Part shown: positions 42,815-51,587 of the stretch, piece after piece
How positions within the stretch are numbered: the stretch's first letter is position 1
How the letters are laid out: each line of letters opens with the position of its first letter
Origin: Nocardioides ochotonae
Lineage (GTDB): Bacteria; Actinomycetota; Actinomycetes; Propionibacteriales; Nocardioidaceae
Reading direction: 5' to 3'
DNA length: 64,000 nt
NCBI RefSeq assembly: GCF_011420305.2
Contig: NZ_CP061769.1
Span: 1,413,001 to 1,477,000 of the forward strand
The notes under the pieces: generated by a model
Databases searched by the model: none
The model's input: the letters and a program-made list of their open reading frames with translations, nothing else
What the model was told of the DNA's origin: nothing
Position numbers and translations under genes: made by a program

Positions 42815-44065
42815 GTGGCAGCAGCGCAGAACTACCTGGCCATCATCAAGGTCGTGGGCATCGGTGGTGGCGGCGTCAACGCCGTCAACCGGATGATCGA
42901 TGTCGGCCTCAAGGGGGTCGAGTTCATTGCCATCAACACCGACGCCCAGGCGCTGTTGATGAGTGACGCCGACGTCAAGCTCGACATCGGTCGCGAGCTC
43001 ACCCGCGGTCTCGGTGCCGGCGCCAACCCCGACGTGGGTGCGCAGGCGGCCGATGACCACTCCGAGGAGATCGAAGAGGTCATCAAGGGCGCCGACATGG
43101 TGTTCGTGACCGCAGGCGAGGGCGGCGGCACCGGCACCGGCGGCGCGCCCGTCGTCGCGCGGATCGCGCGTTCGCTCGGTGCCCTGACGATCGGTGTGGT
43201 CACCCGCCCGTTCGCCTTCGAGGGCCGGCGTCGCGCCAACTCCGCCGAGGAGGGCATCGCGGCCCTGCGCGAGGAGGTCGACACCCTCATCGTGATCCCG
43301 AACGACCGGCTGCTCTCGATCAGCGACCGCAACGTCTCGGTCCTCGACGCCTTCAAGCAGGCCGACCAGGTGCTGCTCCAGGGTGTCTCCGGCATCACCG
43401 ACCTGATCACCACCCCGGGCCTGATCAACCTCGACTTCGCCGACGTCAAGTCGGTCATGGCCAACGCCGGCTCCGCGCTGATGGGCATCGGCTCGGCCCG
43501 CGGCGAGGACCGCTCCGTCGCCGCCGCCGAGATGGCCGTCTCCAGCCCGCTGCTCGAGGCCTCGATCGACGGCGCGCACGGCGTGCTGCTCTCGATCGCC
43601 GGCGGCTCCGACCTCGGCCTCTTCGAGATCAACGAGGCCGCCGCACTGGTGGCCCAGGCCGTGCACCCCGAGGCCAACATCATCTTCGGTGCGACCATCG
43701 ACGACGCCCTCGGCGACGAGGTGCGCGTGACCGTGATCGCGGCCGGCTTCGACGGCGGCACCCCGAAGCGGCGCGACGAGGGCACCGTCCTGCGGCGCGA
43801 GGCCCGTCCGCAGCAGACCCAGGAGGAGACCCGCGCCGCGGCCAACGCGCACGCGCACCCCGCCCAGGGCTCGCCGCTGCGTCCGGCTCCTCAGGTCCCC
43901 TCCGACCAGGCCCCTCAGGGCCGGCCCGCGCCGGAGGTCCAGCGCGGCGGCCAGCCGACCCAGCAGCCGACCCAGCAGCCGACCCAGCCGCCGGCTCCGC
44001 GGCAGGCCCCGCCGCAGGTGCAGTTCGACGACGACGACCTCGACGTCCCGGACTTCCTGAAGTAG
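42815..44065 (+). CDS. ftsZ: FtsZ, tubulin-like division GTPase
   Basis: This 416-residue protein polymerises into the Z-ring. It starts at GTG 42815 ([20 protein letters not shown]). The GTP-binding signature [15 protein letters not shown], the T7 loop region [12 protein letters not shown], and a C-terminal Gln/Pro-rich linker with repeated TQQP units precede the conserved tail [10 protein letters not shown], which binds SepF and other partners. Length and motifs are typical for actinobacteria. sepF follows three genes downstream. Confidence 0.96.
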   Translation: MAAAQNYLAIIKVVGIGGGGVNAVNRMIDVGLKGVEFIAINTDAQALLMSDADVKLDIGRELTRGLGAGANPDVGAQAADDHSEEIEEVIKGADMVFVTAGEGGGTGTGGAPVVARIARSLGALTIGVVTRPFAFEGRRRANSAEEGIAALREEVDTLIVIPNDRLLSISDRNVSVLDAFKQADQVLLQGVSGITDLITTPGLINLDFADVKSVMANAGSALMGIGSARGEDRSVAAAEMAVSSPLLEASIDGAHGVLLSIAGGSDLGLFEINEAAALVAQAVHPEANIIFGATIDDALGDEVRVTVIAAGFDGGTPKRRDEGTVLRREARPQQTQEETRAAANAHAHPAQGSPLRPAPQVPSDQAPQGRPAPEVQRGGQPTQQPTQQPTQPPAPRQAPPQVQFDDDDLDVPDFLK

Positions 44066-44122
44066 TCCCGGCGGCCTCGACCCCGCCGACCCCCCCGCTC
44101 ACCCACGACAGCTACGGACCGG

Positions 44123-44848
44123 ATGTACGCCTACCGCGCCAGCCACGGCCCCGTCGACCTGGCCTTCACCGATCGCCTCGGTGGGGTCAGCGATGCGCCG
44201 TACGACTCGCTGAACCTGGCGATCTCGGGCGGTGACCGCCCCGAGTCGCGGGCGGCCAACCTGCGCCTCGTGCTCGACGACTTCGCCCCTGGGGCGCGGG
44301 TCGCCGAGATGGTGCAGGTGCACGGTCGCGTGGTCGTCGACGCCGACATCGACGCCGGCACCGGCGAGGAACTGCCCGAGGGCGACGCCCTGGTCAGCAC
44401 CCGTCCCGACGTCGTGCTCGCGGTCCGGGTCGCCGACTGCGTCCCGGTGCTGCTGGCCGACGACGCCGGCGGCGTCATCGCGGCAGCCCACGCCGGGCGC
44501 GCGGGCGTGGCGTCCGGGGTGGTCGAGGCGACGGTCGAGGCGATGCGGCAGCGCGGCGCCGGTGCGCTGAGCGCCTGGATCGGGCCCCACGTGTGCGGGT
44601 CCTGCTACGAGGTGCCGGCGTCCCTGCAGGCCGAGGTCGTCGAGGCGGAGCCCGCCACCCGCGCCACGACGCGGCAGGGCACGCCGGCGCTCGACCTCGG
44701 TGCGGGCGTGCGCCGCCAGCTGGAGCGCGCGGGCGTTGCCGTCCACGACGTCTCCCGCTGCACCCTGGAGTCGCCCGACCTGTTCTCGCACCGCCGTGAC
44801 GGTGCGGGCGCGGGTCGCCTCGCCGGCCTGGTGCGGAGGCGCGGATGA
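44123..44848 (+). CDS. pgeF: PgeF/YfiH-family purine nucleoside phosphorylase or editing protein
   Basis: This 241-residue protein belongs to the laccase-domain (YlmD/YfiH) family found next to ftsZ in most actinobacteria. Zinc-ligand segments are QVHGRVVVDAD, RVADCVPVLLAD and AAAHAGRAGVASGVV, with CTLESPDLFSHRRDG near the end. E. coli PgeF removes wrong L-Ser from UDP-MurNAc in precursor synthesis; other members act on purine nucleosides. Which applies here is unknown. The stop overlaps the next start by ATGA. Confidence 0.9.
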   Translation: MYAYRASHGPVDLAFTDRLGGVSDAPYDSLNLAISGGDRPESRAANLRLVLDDFAPGARVAEMVQVHGRVVVDADIDAGTGEELPEGDALVSTRPDVVLAVRVADCVPVLLADDAGGVIAAAHAGRAGVASGVVEATVEAMRQRGAGALSAWIGPHVCGSCYEVPASLQAEVVEAEPATRATTRQGTPALDLGAGVRRQLERAGVAVHDVSRCTLESPDLFSHRRDGAGAGRLAGLVRRRG

Positions 44849-45546
44849 GCCCCGATGTCCGCCGCGAGGAGCTGGCGGCAGGTCTCGAGGCGGTCCGCGG
44901 ACGGATCGCCCGCGCCTGCGACGACGCCGGTCGCGACCCGGCCGAGGTGACGCTCGTCGTGGTGACCAAGTTCTTCCCGGCCTCCGACGTCCGCCTGCTG
45001 GCCGGGCTCGGCGTCACCGACGTGGGCGAGAACCGCCACCAGGAGGCGGCCGAGAAGTCGCGCGAGTGCGCCGACCTCGGGCTGCGCTGGCACTTCATCG
45101 GCGGGCTGCAGTCCAACAAGGCGGCGGCCGTCGCCGGCTACGCCGACGCCGTGCACTCCGTCGACCGGGCCAAGCTCGTGGCCCCGCTGGACCGCGGCGC
45201 CGCGGACCGCGAGGTCGACGTGCTCCTCCAGGTCAGCCTCGACCCGCCCGGCGCCTCCGGTCGAGCAGGTGCCGACCCGGAGACCCTCGCCGCGCTCGCC
45301 GACACCGTCGAGGCCGCCGAGCACCTGCGGCTGCGCGGCCTGATGGCCGTGGCGCCGCTGGGGGAGGACCCCGCGCAGGCGTTCGCCAGGCTCGCGGAGA
45401 TCCGACGTACCTTTCTCAGTCAGCATCCCGGGGCCACCTGGCTCTCGGCCGGCATGAGCAACGACCTCGAGCAGGCCGTTGCCGCCGGTGCGACACACGT
45501 GCGCATCGGGTCGGCGGTCCTCGGTTCGAGGCCCCGGTTCCAGTAA
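44845..45546 (+). CDS. yggS: YggS/PLPBP pyridoxal-phosphate homeostasis protein
   Basis: This 233-residue alanine-racemase-like TIM barrel binds PLP without known catalysis and tunes PLP and amino-acid pools. The lysine that binds PLP is in [16 protein letters not shown]. Further motifs are [31 protein letters not shown] and [17 protein letters not shown] with VRIGSAVLG at the end. It begins inside the pgeF stop and precedes sepF, the usual order. Confidence 0.93.
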   Translation: MSPDVRREELAAGLEAVRGRIARACDDAGRDPAEVTLVVVTKFFPASDVRLLAGLGVTDVGENRHQEAAEKSRECADLGLRWHFIGGLQSNKAAAVAGYADAVHSVDRAKLVAPLDRGAADREVDVLLQVSLDPPGASGRAGADPETLAALADTVEAAEHLRLRGLMAVAPLGEDPAQAFARLAEIRRTFLSQHPGATWLSAGMSNDLEQAVAAGATHVRIGSAVLGSRPRFQ

Positions 45547-45607
45547 TGTCCAAGACACCGTCAAGTGCCCTCCCCACGTGGGGGGCCACATCCGAAGGGC
45601 AGCAGTC

Positions 45608-46099
45608 ATGAGCGGCGCGATGCGCAAGATCGGCGAGTACCTCGGCCTCGTAGAGGACACCGGTCGGTACGACGACGAGTACGACGACGCCCACACTGCC
45701 GAGACCCAGGCGGTGCCGGCCCCGCGCCAGCCCCGCAGTCGCGAGCCGCGCCCTGCGCCGGTGGCCGACATCTCCGAGCGCCGCCGGCCGACGGCCGTGC
45801 CCCAGAACGAGGTGGCCGAGCTGTCACGGATCCTGACCCTGCACCCGCGCACCTACAACGAGGCGCGCACCGTCGGGGAGAACTTCCGCGAGGGCACCCC
45901 GGTGATCATGAACCTCTCCGAGATGGACGACGCCGACGCCAAGCGCCTCGTCGACTTCGCGGCGGGCCTCGTCTTCGCCACCCGTGGCACCATCGAGCGC
46001 GTCACCGCCAAGGTCTTCCTGCTGTCCCCGGCCAACGTGACGGTCGCGGCCGAGGACAAGCAGCGCATCGCCGAGGGCGGCTTCTTCAACCAGAGCTGA
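45608..46099 (+). CDS. sepF: SepF, Z-ring membrane anchor
   Basis: This 163-residue protein has an N-terminal amphipathic helix for membrane binding ([13 protein letters not shown]), a Pro/Arg-rich linker, and a SepF core with [21 protein letters not shown] and [20 protein letters not shown]. In actinobacteria SepF is the essential tether of FtsZ. ATG 45608 is chosen; ATG 45620 is also possible. TAATGT at 45544-45549 may be its -10, giving a leader of about 50 bases. Confidence 0.93.
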   Translation: MSGAMRKIGEYLGLVEDTGRYDDEYDDAHTAETQAVPAPRQPRSREPRPAPVADISERRRPTAVPQNEVAELSRILTLHPRTYNEARTVGENFREGTPVIMNLSEMDDADAKRLVDFAAGLVFATRGTIERVTAKVFLLSPANVTVAAEDKQRIAEGGFFNQS

Positions 46100-46178
46100 G
46101 CCGCGTCCCGTCAGGGCCGCGGAGCCGCACCGCAGCACCCCGTCGTCCCGCACCCCGAGCACCAGGAGCACACCCGCA

Positions 46179-46472
46179 GTGGAGTTGATCGGCTACGTCG
46201 TCTACGTCCCGGTCCTGATCTTCTTCGGGATGCTGTGGGTGCGCTTCGTCGTCGACTGGGTGCAGGTGTTCGCCCGCTCCTGGCAGCCGACCGGCCTGCT
46301 GCTGCTCGTGCTCGAGGCGGTCTACACCGTCACGGATCCGCCCATCAAGGCGCTGCGGCGGGTGATCCCGCCGCTGCGACTGGGCAGCATCGCGCTCGAC
46401 CTGAGCTTTCTGATCGTGATGATCTGCACCTACGTGCTGCTCCAGGTCATCCGAGGGACTCTTCTGTCCTGA
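46179..46472 (+). CDS. YggT-family membrane protein
   Basis: This 97-residue protein has two membrane helices and the family pattern RFVVDWVQVF, TDPPIKALRRVIPPLRLGSIALDLSF. It lies in the conserved sepF-yggT-divIVA order. YggT proteins have been linked to envelope and osmotic functions and division, without a clear reaction. GTG 46179 is the only start that gives the normal length. Confidence 0.88.
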   Translation: MELIGYVVYVPVLIFFGMLWVRFVVDWVQVFARSWQPTGLLLLVLEAVYTVTDPPIKALRRVIPPLRLGSIALDLSFLIVMICTYVLLQVIRGTLLS

Positions 46473-46562
46473 CGCGTCTGGCGGGGCTGCGGATCACGTC
46501 AGAACCCGCTCAGGCGCTATTGTTCGCACGTCACATCACTACCGAAATGAATGGGTGAGGTC

Positions 46563-47321
46563 ATGCCGCTGACGCCTGAGGACGTGAGCAACAAGCGCTT
46601 TACTCCCGTCCGGCTTCGTGAGGGCTACGACATGGGAGAGGTCGACCAGTTCCTCGATGAGGTGGAGGCCGAGCTGGCACGCCTCACCAAGGAGAACGAC
46701 GACCTTCGCGCCAAGCTCGCCTCGGTCCAGTCCGGCGCGCCGGCACGGGCCGCCGTGGCCGAGCCGAAGCCCGAGCCTGCGAAGGTCAAGGAGCCGGAGC
46801 CGGCTCCCGCGCCGACCCCGACGCCGGCCCCCGCGCCCGCGCCCGCAGCGGCGGCCCCGGTCGAGACCATCCGCGTCGAGACGGTTCCGCAGGCCTCCAA
46901 CGCTGCGGCCCGCCTGCTCGAGATCGCCACGCGCAACGCGGACGAGCTCGTGGACGAGGCCAAGAACGAGGCCGACAAGATCGTCGGTGCCGCCCGCACC
47001 AAGGCCGAGCGCCTGGAGTCGGAGTCGAAGTCGAAGGCCGACCGCCTCGAGGCCGACGCTCGCACCCGCGCGCAGATGCTCGACTCCGAGACCGCCGAGC
47101 GTCGCCAGCAGCTCTTCGGCGAGCTCGAGCGCGAGCGCGACCGCCTCACCGGTGAGGTCGAGACGCTGCGCTCCTTCGAGCGTGAGTACCGCTCGCGTCT
47201 CAAGAGCTACTTCAGCCAGCAGCTGGAGGCGCTCAACGGCTCCTCGGAGACCGCTGCTCCCTCCGACGAGCAGCCGGCGCCCAAGCGTCTGCGCTCGATC
47301 CTGGGCGACGACGAGGGCTGA
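46563..47321 (+). CDS. divIVA: DivIVA/Wag31 polar growth protein
   Basis: This 252-residue coiled-coil protein marks cell poles and directs wall growth. The N-terminal DivIVA domain reads MPLTPEDVSNKRFTPVRLRE then GYDMGEVDQFLDEVEAELARL. After a Pro/Ala-rich linker (PAPAPTPTPAPAPAPA-type) there is a long second coiled coil (ATRNADELVDEAKNEADKI onward). ATG 46563 is preferred because GGGTGAGG lies just before; an ATG at 46551 is in frame but has no such site. TATTGT (46518-46523) is a candidate -10. A strong terminator follows. Confidence 0.94.
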   Translation: MPLTPEDVSNKRFTPVRLREGYDMGEVDQFLDEVEAELARLTKENDDLRAKLASVQSGAPARAAVAEPKPEPAKVKEPEPAPAPTPTPAPAPAPAAAAPVETIRVETVPQASNAAARLLEIATRNADELVDEAKNEADKIVGAARTKAERLESESKSKADRLEADARTRAQMLDSETAERRQQLFGELERERDRLTGEVETLRSFEREYRSRLKSYFSQQLEALNGSSETAAPSDEQPAPKRLRSILGDDEG

Positions 47322-47346
47322 TCGAGCCCGCACCACGCAGCATCTC

Positions 47347-47387
47347 GACGCCGCGGCCGGAACCCGACAGGGACCGGCCGCGGCGTC
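47347..47387 (+). terminator. Strong hairpin terminator after divIVA
   Basis: GACGCCGCGGCCGG (47347-47360) pairs perfectly with CCGGCCGCGGCGTC (47374-47387) around a 13-base loop. It marks the end of the dcw/division cluster. Confidence 0.8.
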
Positions 47388-47527
47388 GTTCGTCACCGCT
47401 GGGAAGGGCCATTCGTCCCGAAAAATCGTGCGGGGTGGCGGGTTGGGAAGCGGACGCGGAAAGACTAGTGTCCGCGGGACCGATCCGTGGTAGAGACCAC
47501 GTGAGCAGGCTCTCGAGGAGGCCCACC

Positions 47528-48361
47528 ATGGCCCGTTCGACCCCGAAGTCCCTGGCCAGCCAGGCGGCCACCGCCGCCCGTCAGGCGATGGGACGACGTA
47601 CGCCGCGGCCCGCGGAGACCGAGGCCCCGGTCGAGGTCACGAGGCCGCCGGCGAGGCGGAGCGGGGGACGGACACTCGCCGCCAAGGGGGCGTCGCCGGC
47701 CGTGACGACGGCCTCGACCACGAAGGCGCGGGTCCGTGGCGCCACCAAGAAGGCGGCGGCCGCGGAGGCTCCCGGGTCCGCGGAGGTGAGCGCCCCGGCG
47801 AAGAAGGCGCCCGCCAAGAAGGCTGCGGCCAAGAAGGCGCCGGCGAAGAAGACCGCGGCCAAGAAGGCGCCGGCCGCCACGTCCGCAGGCGCCAAGCCCG
47901 CGGCCAGGAAGGCGGCCACGACCCCGGCCCGGCGCGCCGCCGTACGACGGCCGGTGCGGCAGGCGCCCGCGGCGCTGGTGGTGAAGGCGGGGGAGGCGGC
48001 GTGGACCCGCACCGAGCTCAAGGAGGTCGTCGAGGAGCTCCGCGACCAGCGCACCCACCTCGAGGAGATGGTGCACGACCAGGAGGTCGAGCTCACCGCG
48101 CTGCTGCGCGACTCCGGGGACGGCGCCGGGCACGACCAGGCCGACGTGGGCGCGGCGAGCTTCGAGCGCGACCACGAGTTCACGGTGCTGCGCAACGAGC
48201 GCGACAAGCTGGCCCAGATCGAGCACGCCCTGGGACGGATCGACGACGGCACCTACGGGGTGTGCGAGGCATGCGGGGAACCGATCGGCAAGATGCGGCT
48301 GATGGCGTTCCCGCGTGCCACACTGTGCATGACATGCAAGCAGCGCGAGGAGCGTCGCTGA
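47528..48361 (+). CDS. DksA/TraR zinc-finger protein with histone H1-like tail
   Basis: This 277-residue protein joins two very different halves. Residues about 1-150 are rich in Lys, Ala, Pro and Arg, with repeats of AKKAPAKK and AAKK between about residues 90 and 118, like bacterial histone-H1-type DNA-binding tails. The C-terminal part is a DksA/TraR domain with a coiled coil (LKEVVEELRDQRTHLEEMV) and a zinc finger of Cys246, Cys249, Cys267 and Cys270 (GVCEACGEPIG ... [12 protein letters not shown]). DksA relatives act in the RNA polymerase secondary channel. ATG 47528 has GAGGAGG upstream. Its stop overlaps the apparent CTG start of lspA. Confidence 0.85.
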   Translation: MARSTPKSLASQAATAARQAMGRRTPRPAETEAPVEVTRPPARRSGGRTLAAKGASPAVTTASTTKARVRGATKKAAAAEAPGSAEVSAPAKKAPAKKAAAKKAPAKKTAAKKAPAATSAGAKPAARKAATTPARRAAVRRPVRQAPAALVVKAGEAAWTRTELKEVVEELRDQRTHLEEMVHDQEVELTALLRDSGDGAGHDQADVGAASFERDHEFTVLRNERDKLAQIEHALGRIDDGTYGVCEACGEPIGKMRLMAFPRATLCMTCKQREERR

Positions 48362-48882
48362 GTGCCCAGGACGGGCCCGCGACCAGACGGAGAGCCGCCA
48401 GCCGGCGCTATCTGTTCGTGTTCGCCGCGATCGCGCTGGGCGCCTACGTCCTCGACATCGTCACCAAGATCGTCGCCGTCGCCGAGCTCCAGGACCGTGA
48501 CGTCTCGGTCATCGGGGACATCTTGGTGCTGCACCTGGTGCGCAACCCCGGTGCCGCGTTCAGCGTCGGCACGGAGTACACGATGGTGCTCAGCTGCATC
48601 GCGATCGTGGCGGTCTTCGTCATCCTGTGGCTCAGCCGGCGCATCGGCGAGATCTGGTGGGCGATCGGCATGGGCCTGCTGCTCGCAGGCGTCGCCGGCA
48701 ACCTGACCGACCGGCTGCTGCGCGAGCCCGGCCCGCTGCGCGGGCATGTCATCGACTTCCTGCAGATCCCGAACTGGCCGGTCTTCAACGTGGCCGACAT
48801 GTGCGTCGTGGGCGCTGCGGGTCTGATCATCGTGCAGTCCTTCCGGGGACTGCGCCTGGACGGTACGAGAATCGAGTCATGA
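48358..48882 (+). CDS. lspA: Lipoprotein signal peptidase, apparent CTG start
   Basis: This 174-residue aspartyl peptidase cleaves signal peptides of prolipoproteins. Four membrane segments are present, and the catalytic aspartates lie in [12 protein letters not shown] and [20 protein letters not shown] is also conserved. The reading frame has no ATG, GTG or TTG near the expected start. CTG 48358 overlaps the upstream TGA as CTGA and has GAGGAG five bases ahead, a good translation site. The in-frame ATG 48334 would overlap the upstream gene by 28 bases without a Shine-Dalgarno; GTG 48362 is out of frame. Confidence 0.88.
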   Translation: MSAQDGPATRRRAASRRYLFVFAAIALGAYVLDIVTKIVAVAELQDRDVSVIGDILVLHLVRNPGAAFSVGTEYTMVLSCIAIVAVFVILWLSRRIGEIWWAIGMGLLLAGVAGNLTDRLLREPGPLRGHVIDFLQIPNWPVFNVADMCVVGAAGLIIVQSFRGLRLDGTRIES

Positions 48883-49814
48883 ACCACCACGACCACCGCA
48901 CCCTGCTGGTGCCCGACAGCATGGCCGGCGAGCGCGTCGACGCCGCGATGGCGCGACTGTTCGGCGTCTCCCGCAGCCGGGCCGCCGACCTGGTCGCCGC
49001 TGGCCATGTCCGCCTCGACGGGGCCGAGGTCGCCAAGAGCGACCGGGTGCTGCCCGGCGCCGTCCTCGACGTCACCATCCCGACCATGGTCGACCCGCTC
49101 GAGATCGTCCCGGAGATCGTGGAGGGCATCAAGATCATCCACGACGACGACTCGATCGTGGTGATCGACAAGCCCGTCGGCGTCGCTGTGCATCCCTCTC
49201 CGGGTTGGAGCGGGCCGACGGTCGTCGGCCACCTCGCCGGAGCCGGCTTCCGGATCGCCACCAGCGGCGCCTCCGAGCGCCAGGGCATCGTGCAGCGCCT
49301 CGATGTCGGGACCTCCGGCGTCATGGTGATCTGCAAGTCCGAGCACGCCTACTCGCTGCTCAAGAACGCCTTCCGGCACCGCACGGTCTCCAAGACCTAC
49401 CACGCGCTCGTGCAGGGTCACCCCGACCCGCTCCAGGGCACCGTGGACGCACCGATCGGTCGCCACCCGAAGGCCGACTACAAGTTCGCGGTGATGGCCG
49501 ACGGACGGCCCAGCGTCACGCACTACCAGACGCTCGAGGCGCACCGGTTCGCCAGCCTGCTGGAGATCCACCTCGAGACCGGGCGCACCCACCAGATCCG
49601 CGTGCACATGGCGGCGCTCAAGCACCCCTGCGTGGCAGACCTGACCTACGGCGCCGACCCGGTGCTCGCCAAGCGGGTCGGGCTGGAGCGGCAGTGGCTG
49701 CACGCCGTACGCCTGGGGTTCGAGCACCCCGACAGCGGGGAGTTCGTGGAGTACGAGTCGTCCTACCCCGACGACCTCGCGCACGCCCTCGACGTCATCC
49801 GTGACGCCAGCTGA
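48879..49814 (+). CDS. rluD: 23S rRNA pseudouridine synthase RluD family
   Basis: This 311-residue enzyme has an N-terminal S4 RNA-binding domain ([20 protein letters not shown] through [17 protein letters not shown]). The catalytic domain follows, with the active aspartate in [14 protein letters not shown] and the downstream [18 protein letters not shown]. It modifies uridines of helix 69 in 23S rRNA in relatives. ATG 48879 lies in the lspA stop (ATGA); lspA-rluD is a common pair. The gene end overlaps the GNAT start by 14 bases. Confidence 0.93.
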   Translation: MNHHDHRTLLVPDSMAGERVDAAMARLFGVSRSRAADLVAAGHVRLDGAEVAKSDRVLPGAVLDVTIPTMVDPLEIVPEIVEGIKIIHDDDSIVVIDKPVGVAVHPSPGWSGPTVVGHLAGAGFRIATSGASERQGIVQRLDVGTSGVMVICKSEHAYSLLKNAFRHRTVSKTYHALVQGHPDPLQGTVDAPIGRHPKADYKFAVMADGRPSVTHYQTLEAHRFASLLEIHLETGRTHQIRVHMAALKHPCVADLTYGADPVLAKRVGLERQWLHAVRLGFEHPDSGEFVEYESSYPDDLAHALDVIRDAS

Positions 49815-50265
49815 CCTGCTCCTGAGGCCCGCCGGACCCGAGGACGCCGAGGCGATCGTCGCGGTGCACCTCGCGTCGCGCGGTGCGGCGGTGGCGGCCG
49901 GCACGATGCCTCCCGCCGCCCACTCGGAGGCCGAGGTGCGTACCTGGCTCACCGGACGGCTGGCCACCGACGAGACCTGGGTGGCGGAGGCCGACGGCGT
50001 GGTCGTCGGCTACCTGCGCCTGGTCGCGGACTGGATCGACGACCTGTACGTCGCGCCCTCCCACGCGCGCCAAGGGATCGGCAGCCTCCTGCTGGACCTG
50101 GCCAAGCAGCGCTGCCCCCACGGCCTCGGCCTGTGGGTCTTCGAGGTCAACACCCCCGCCCGGCGCTTCTACGCGCGCCACGGCCTGGTCGAGGTCGAGC
50201 ACACCGACGGCTCGGACAACGAGGAGCGCGAGCCCGACCTGCGCATGGAGTGGTCGCCGGCCTGA
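49801..50265 (+). CDS. GNAT-family N-acetyltransferase
   Basis: This 154-residue protein has the GNAT acetyl-CoA site [21 protein letters not shown] with the Q/R-x-x-G-x-G/A motif, preceded by the strand [15 protein letters not shown] and followed by [20 protein letters not shown]. Substrate unknown; such proteins acetylate small amines or protein N-termini. GTG 49801 overlaps rluD by 14 bases, so it is in the same operon. It marks the left edge of the accessory island. Confidence 0.88.
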   Translation: MTPADLLLRPAGPEDAEAIVAVHLASRGAAVAAGTMPPAAHSEAEVRTWLTGRLATDETWVAEADGVVVGYLRLVADWIDDLYVAPSHARQGIGSLLLDLAKQRCPHGLGLWVFEVNTPARRFYARHGLVEVEHTDGSDNEEREPDLRMEWSPA

Positions 50266-50441
50266 TGCCGCATGGGTCCCGTTCGGTCTCCCGTCCGTGG
50301 CCCGCACGCCACGTTGGAGCCTTCGGCAGCCTCGTCATGAAGACCGGGGCCATCGACGGACACAGGCACCTGCTCGCTGCGCGCACATCGAGGGCGTTAC
50401 TAACGACCGCCACCAGTACGTGCGGGGAGAGACTGGCGGGC

Positions 50442-51227
50442 GTGAGCACACCTGACGCACTGCAACAGATTGAAGGCACATTCGGAGACCTCGACCTCTG
50501 GGATGCCCGAACCACGGCCGGGTTCGTTCCTGAACCGGGTAGTCCTCTCGCGCTTGACGATGAGGACTGGAAGCCGTGGCGGCTGTCGCAACTGGCATTC
50601 GGTGGGTTGGCGGCTTCGCACGACCACCTCGAAGCGATTCGGGTCCACATCGAAGCGCGACGGCTGTTCCCCTTGGCCACGGACACACTTCTGCGCGGGG
50701 CGCTGCTGGGGGCGGCGCAGGCTGTCTGGTTGCTCGCCCCTGAGGATCAAGCCACCCGGCTCGACTTCAGTCGGTGCGCCGCGGCTGAAATGCACAGGCG
50801 GCACCGTGAGTGGTTGTCCGACCTGAGGAAGATTCCGGCTGAGCCCCATGAAGGCACCGAAAAGGTGTACGCGCACGTGTTCAAGCGCGAGGGAGAACTG
50901 CAGGCAAAGCGCGAGGCCATCGGACAGGCGAGGAAGTTCGACAGCACCAACATCATCGAGCGGGCGGCTGCCGCCGCGTTTGGCCCGGCGACGGCGACCG
51001 AGGCGAGGACGGTGTGGCGTGCGCTCTCCGGGGCCGCGCATGGTCTCTCGTGGCCGATGCTCGGTCGGGTGGGCACGCAGCAGACCAGCGCCGTCGATGA
51101 TGACGGCATGGCGGACTTTCGGTCGGGTGGGAGCCTCGACGCCAGCCTGAACGGGTACTTCCTCGCCTACCGGTTGTCTGTGAAGGGGTGGGAGCTGCTT
51201 GACCTGCGCGGCTCAGTCCCGGCTTAG
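50442..51227 (+). CDS. Unknown island protein, possibly HEPN-like
   Basis: This 261-residue protein is largely helical. It has no recognised family, signal or membrane helix. A short motif WRALSGAAHGLSW near residue 203 recalls the S-x-x-x-H-G element seen in some HEPN-type abortive-infection proteins, but this is weak. GTG 50442 is chosen for GGGGAGAG upstream; an ATG at 50337 is in frame. GC content is visibly lower and codon choice more mixed than in flanking genes, which supports recent acquisition. The end overlaps the convergent small gene by four bases. Confidence 0.55.
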   Translation: MSTPDALQQIEGTFGDLDLWDARTTAGFVPEPGSPLALDDEDWKPWRLSQLAFGGLAASHDHLEAIRVHIEARRLFPLATDTLLRGALLGAAQAVWLLAPEDQATRLDFSRCAAAEMHRRHREWLSDLRKIPAEPHEGTEKVYAHVFKREGELQAKREAIGQARKFDSTNIIERAAAAAFGPATATEARTVWRALSGAAHGLSWPMLGRVGTQQTSAVDDDGMADFRSGGSLDASLNGYFLAYRLSVKGWELLDLRGSVPA

Positions 51228-51517
51228 TCCATGAGCGCCGGTGCGGCATCTGAGCCTCTGACCGGTTTCTTCCCGAGACTCCCGCGGTCCGTCGGCAGCG
51301 TGCCGGTCGGCCACAGCATCCGGTCGATGACGTCGCAGTGGTAGCCGACCAGCCTCTTGGTGATTGCCTGCGGGTTGACGAGGCGCCGGTCGCTGCACAC
51401 GAAGCGCTCGCGCGGTTCGTCGGTGGAGAAGACGACGCGGGCACAAGACCAGCCGTTCGGTGGGAAGTCCAGGTCCTCGTGACCGAAGGGTCCGCCAACG
51501 CATAGCCAGGAGGACAT
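51224..51517 (-). CDS. Unknown small island protein
   Basis: This 97-residue frame starts at ATG 51517 and begins MSSWLCVGGPFGHEDLDFPP. It includes several Cys, Trp and His residues and ends with a low-complexity tail. No family was recognised. It is less GC-rich than core genes and is convergent with the unknown gene at 50442. It lies 70 bases downstream of the HNH gene on the same strand. A stronger start signal is lacking, so coding is likely but not certain. Confidence 0.45.
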   Translation of the reverse strand: MSSWLCVGGPFGHEDLDFPPNGWSCARVVFSTDEPRERFVCSDRRLVNPQAITKRLVGYHCDVIDRMLWPTGTLPTDRGSLGKKPVRGSDAAPALMD

Positions 51518-51587
51518 GCCCCGAAAGTGCCTTCGCACACAGGTCTGGCCCCGCCAACTGGTGCTGGCGGGGGCCGGGGCGGTGGAT

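Noticed and set aside
46551..46562. ATG 46551 as the divIVA start
   Set aside because: The GGGTGAGG ribosome binding site lies inside this extension, and family members begin at MPLTPEDV.
47797..47880. Lys/Ala repeat block as a CRISPR-like or tandem-repeat array
   Set aside because: The DNA repeats are codon-level repeats in one frame of the DksA-like gene, with no spacers.
48362..48706. GTG 48362 as the lspA start, favoured by GAGGAG upstream
   Set aside because: It is out of frame with LspA and reads an unrelated Arg/Ser-rich sequence.
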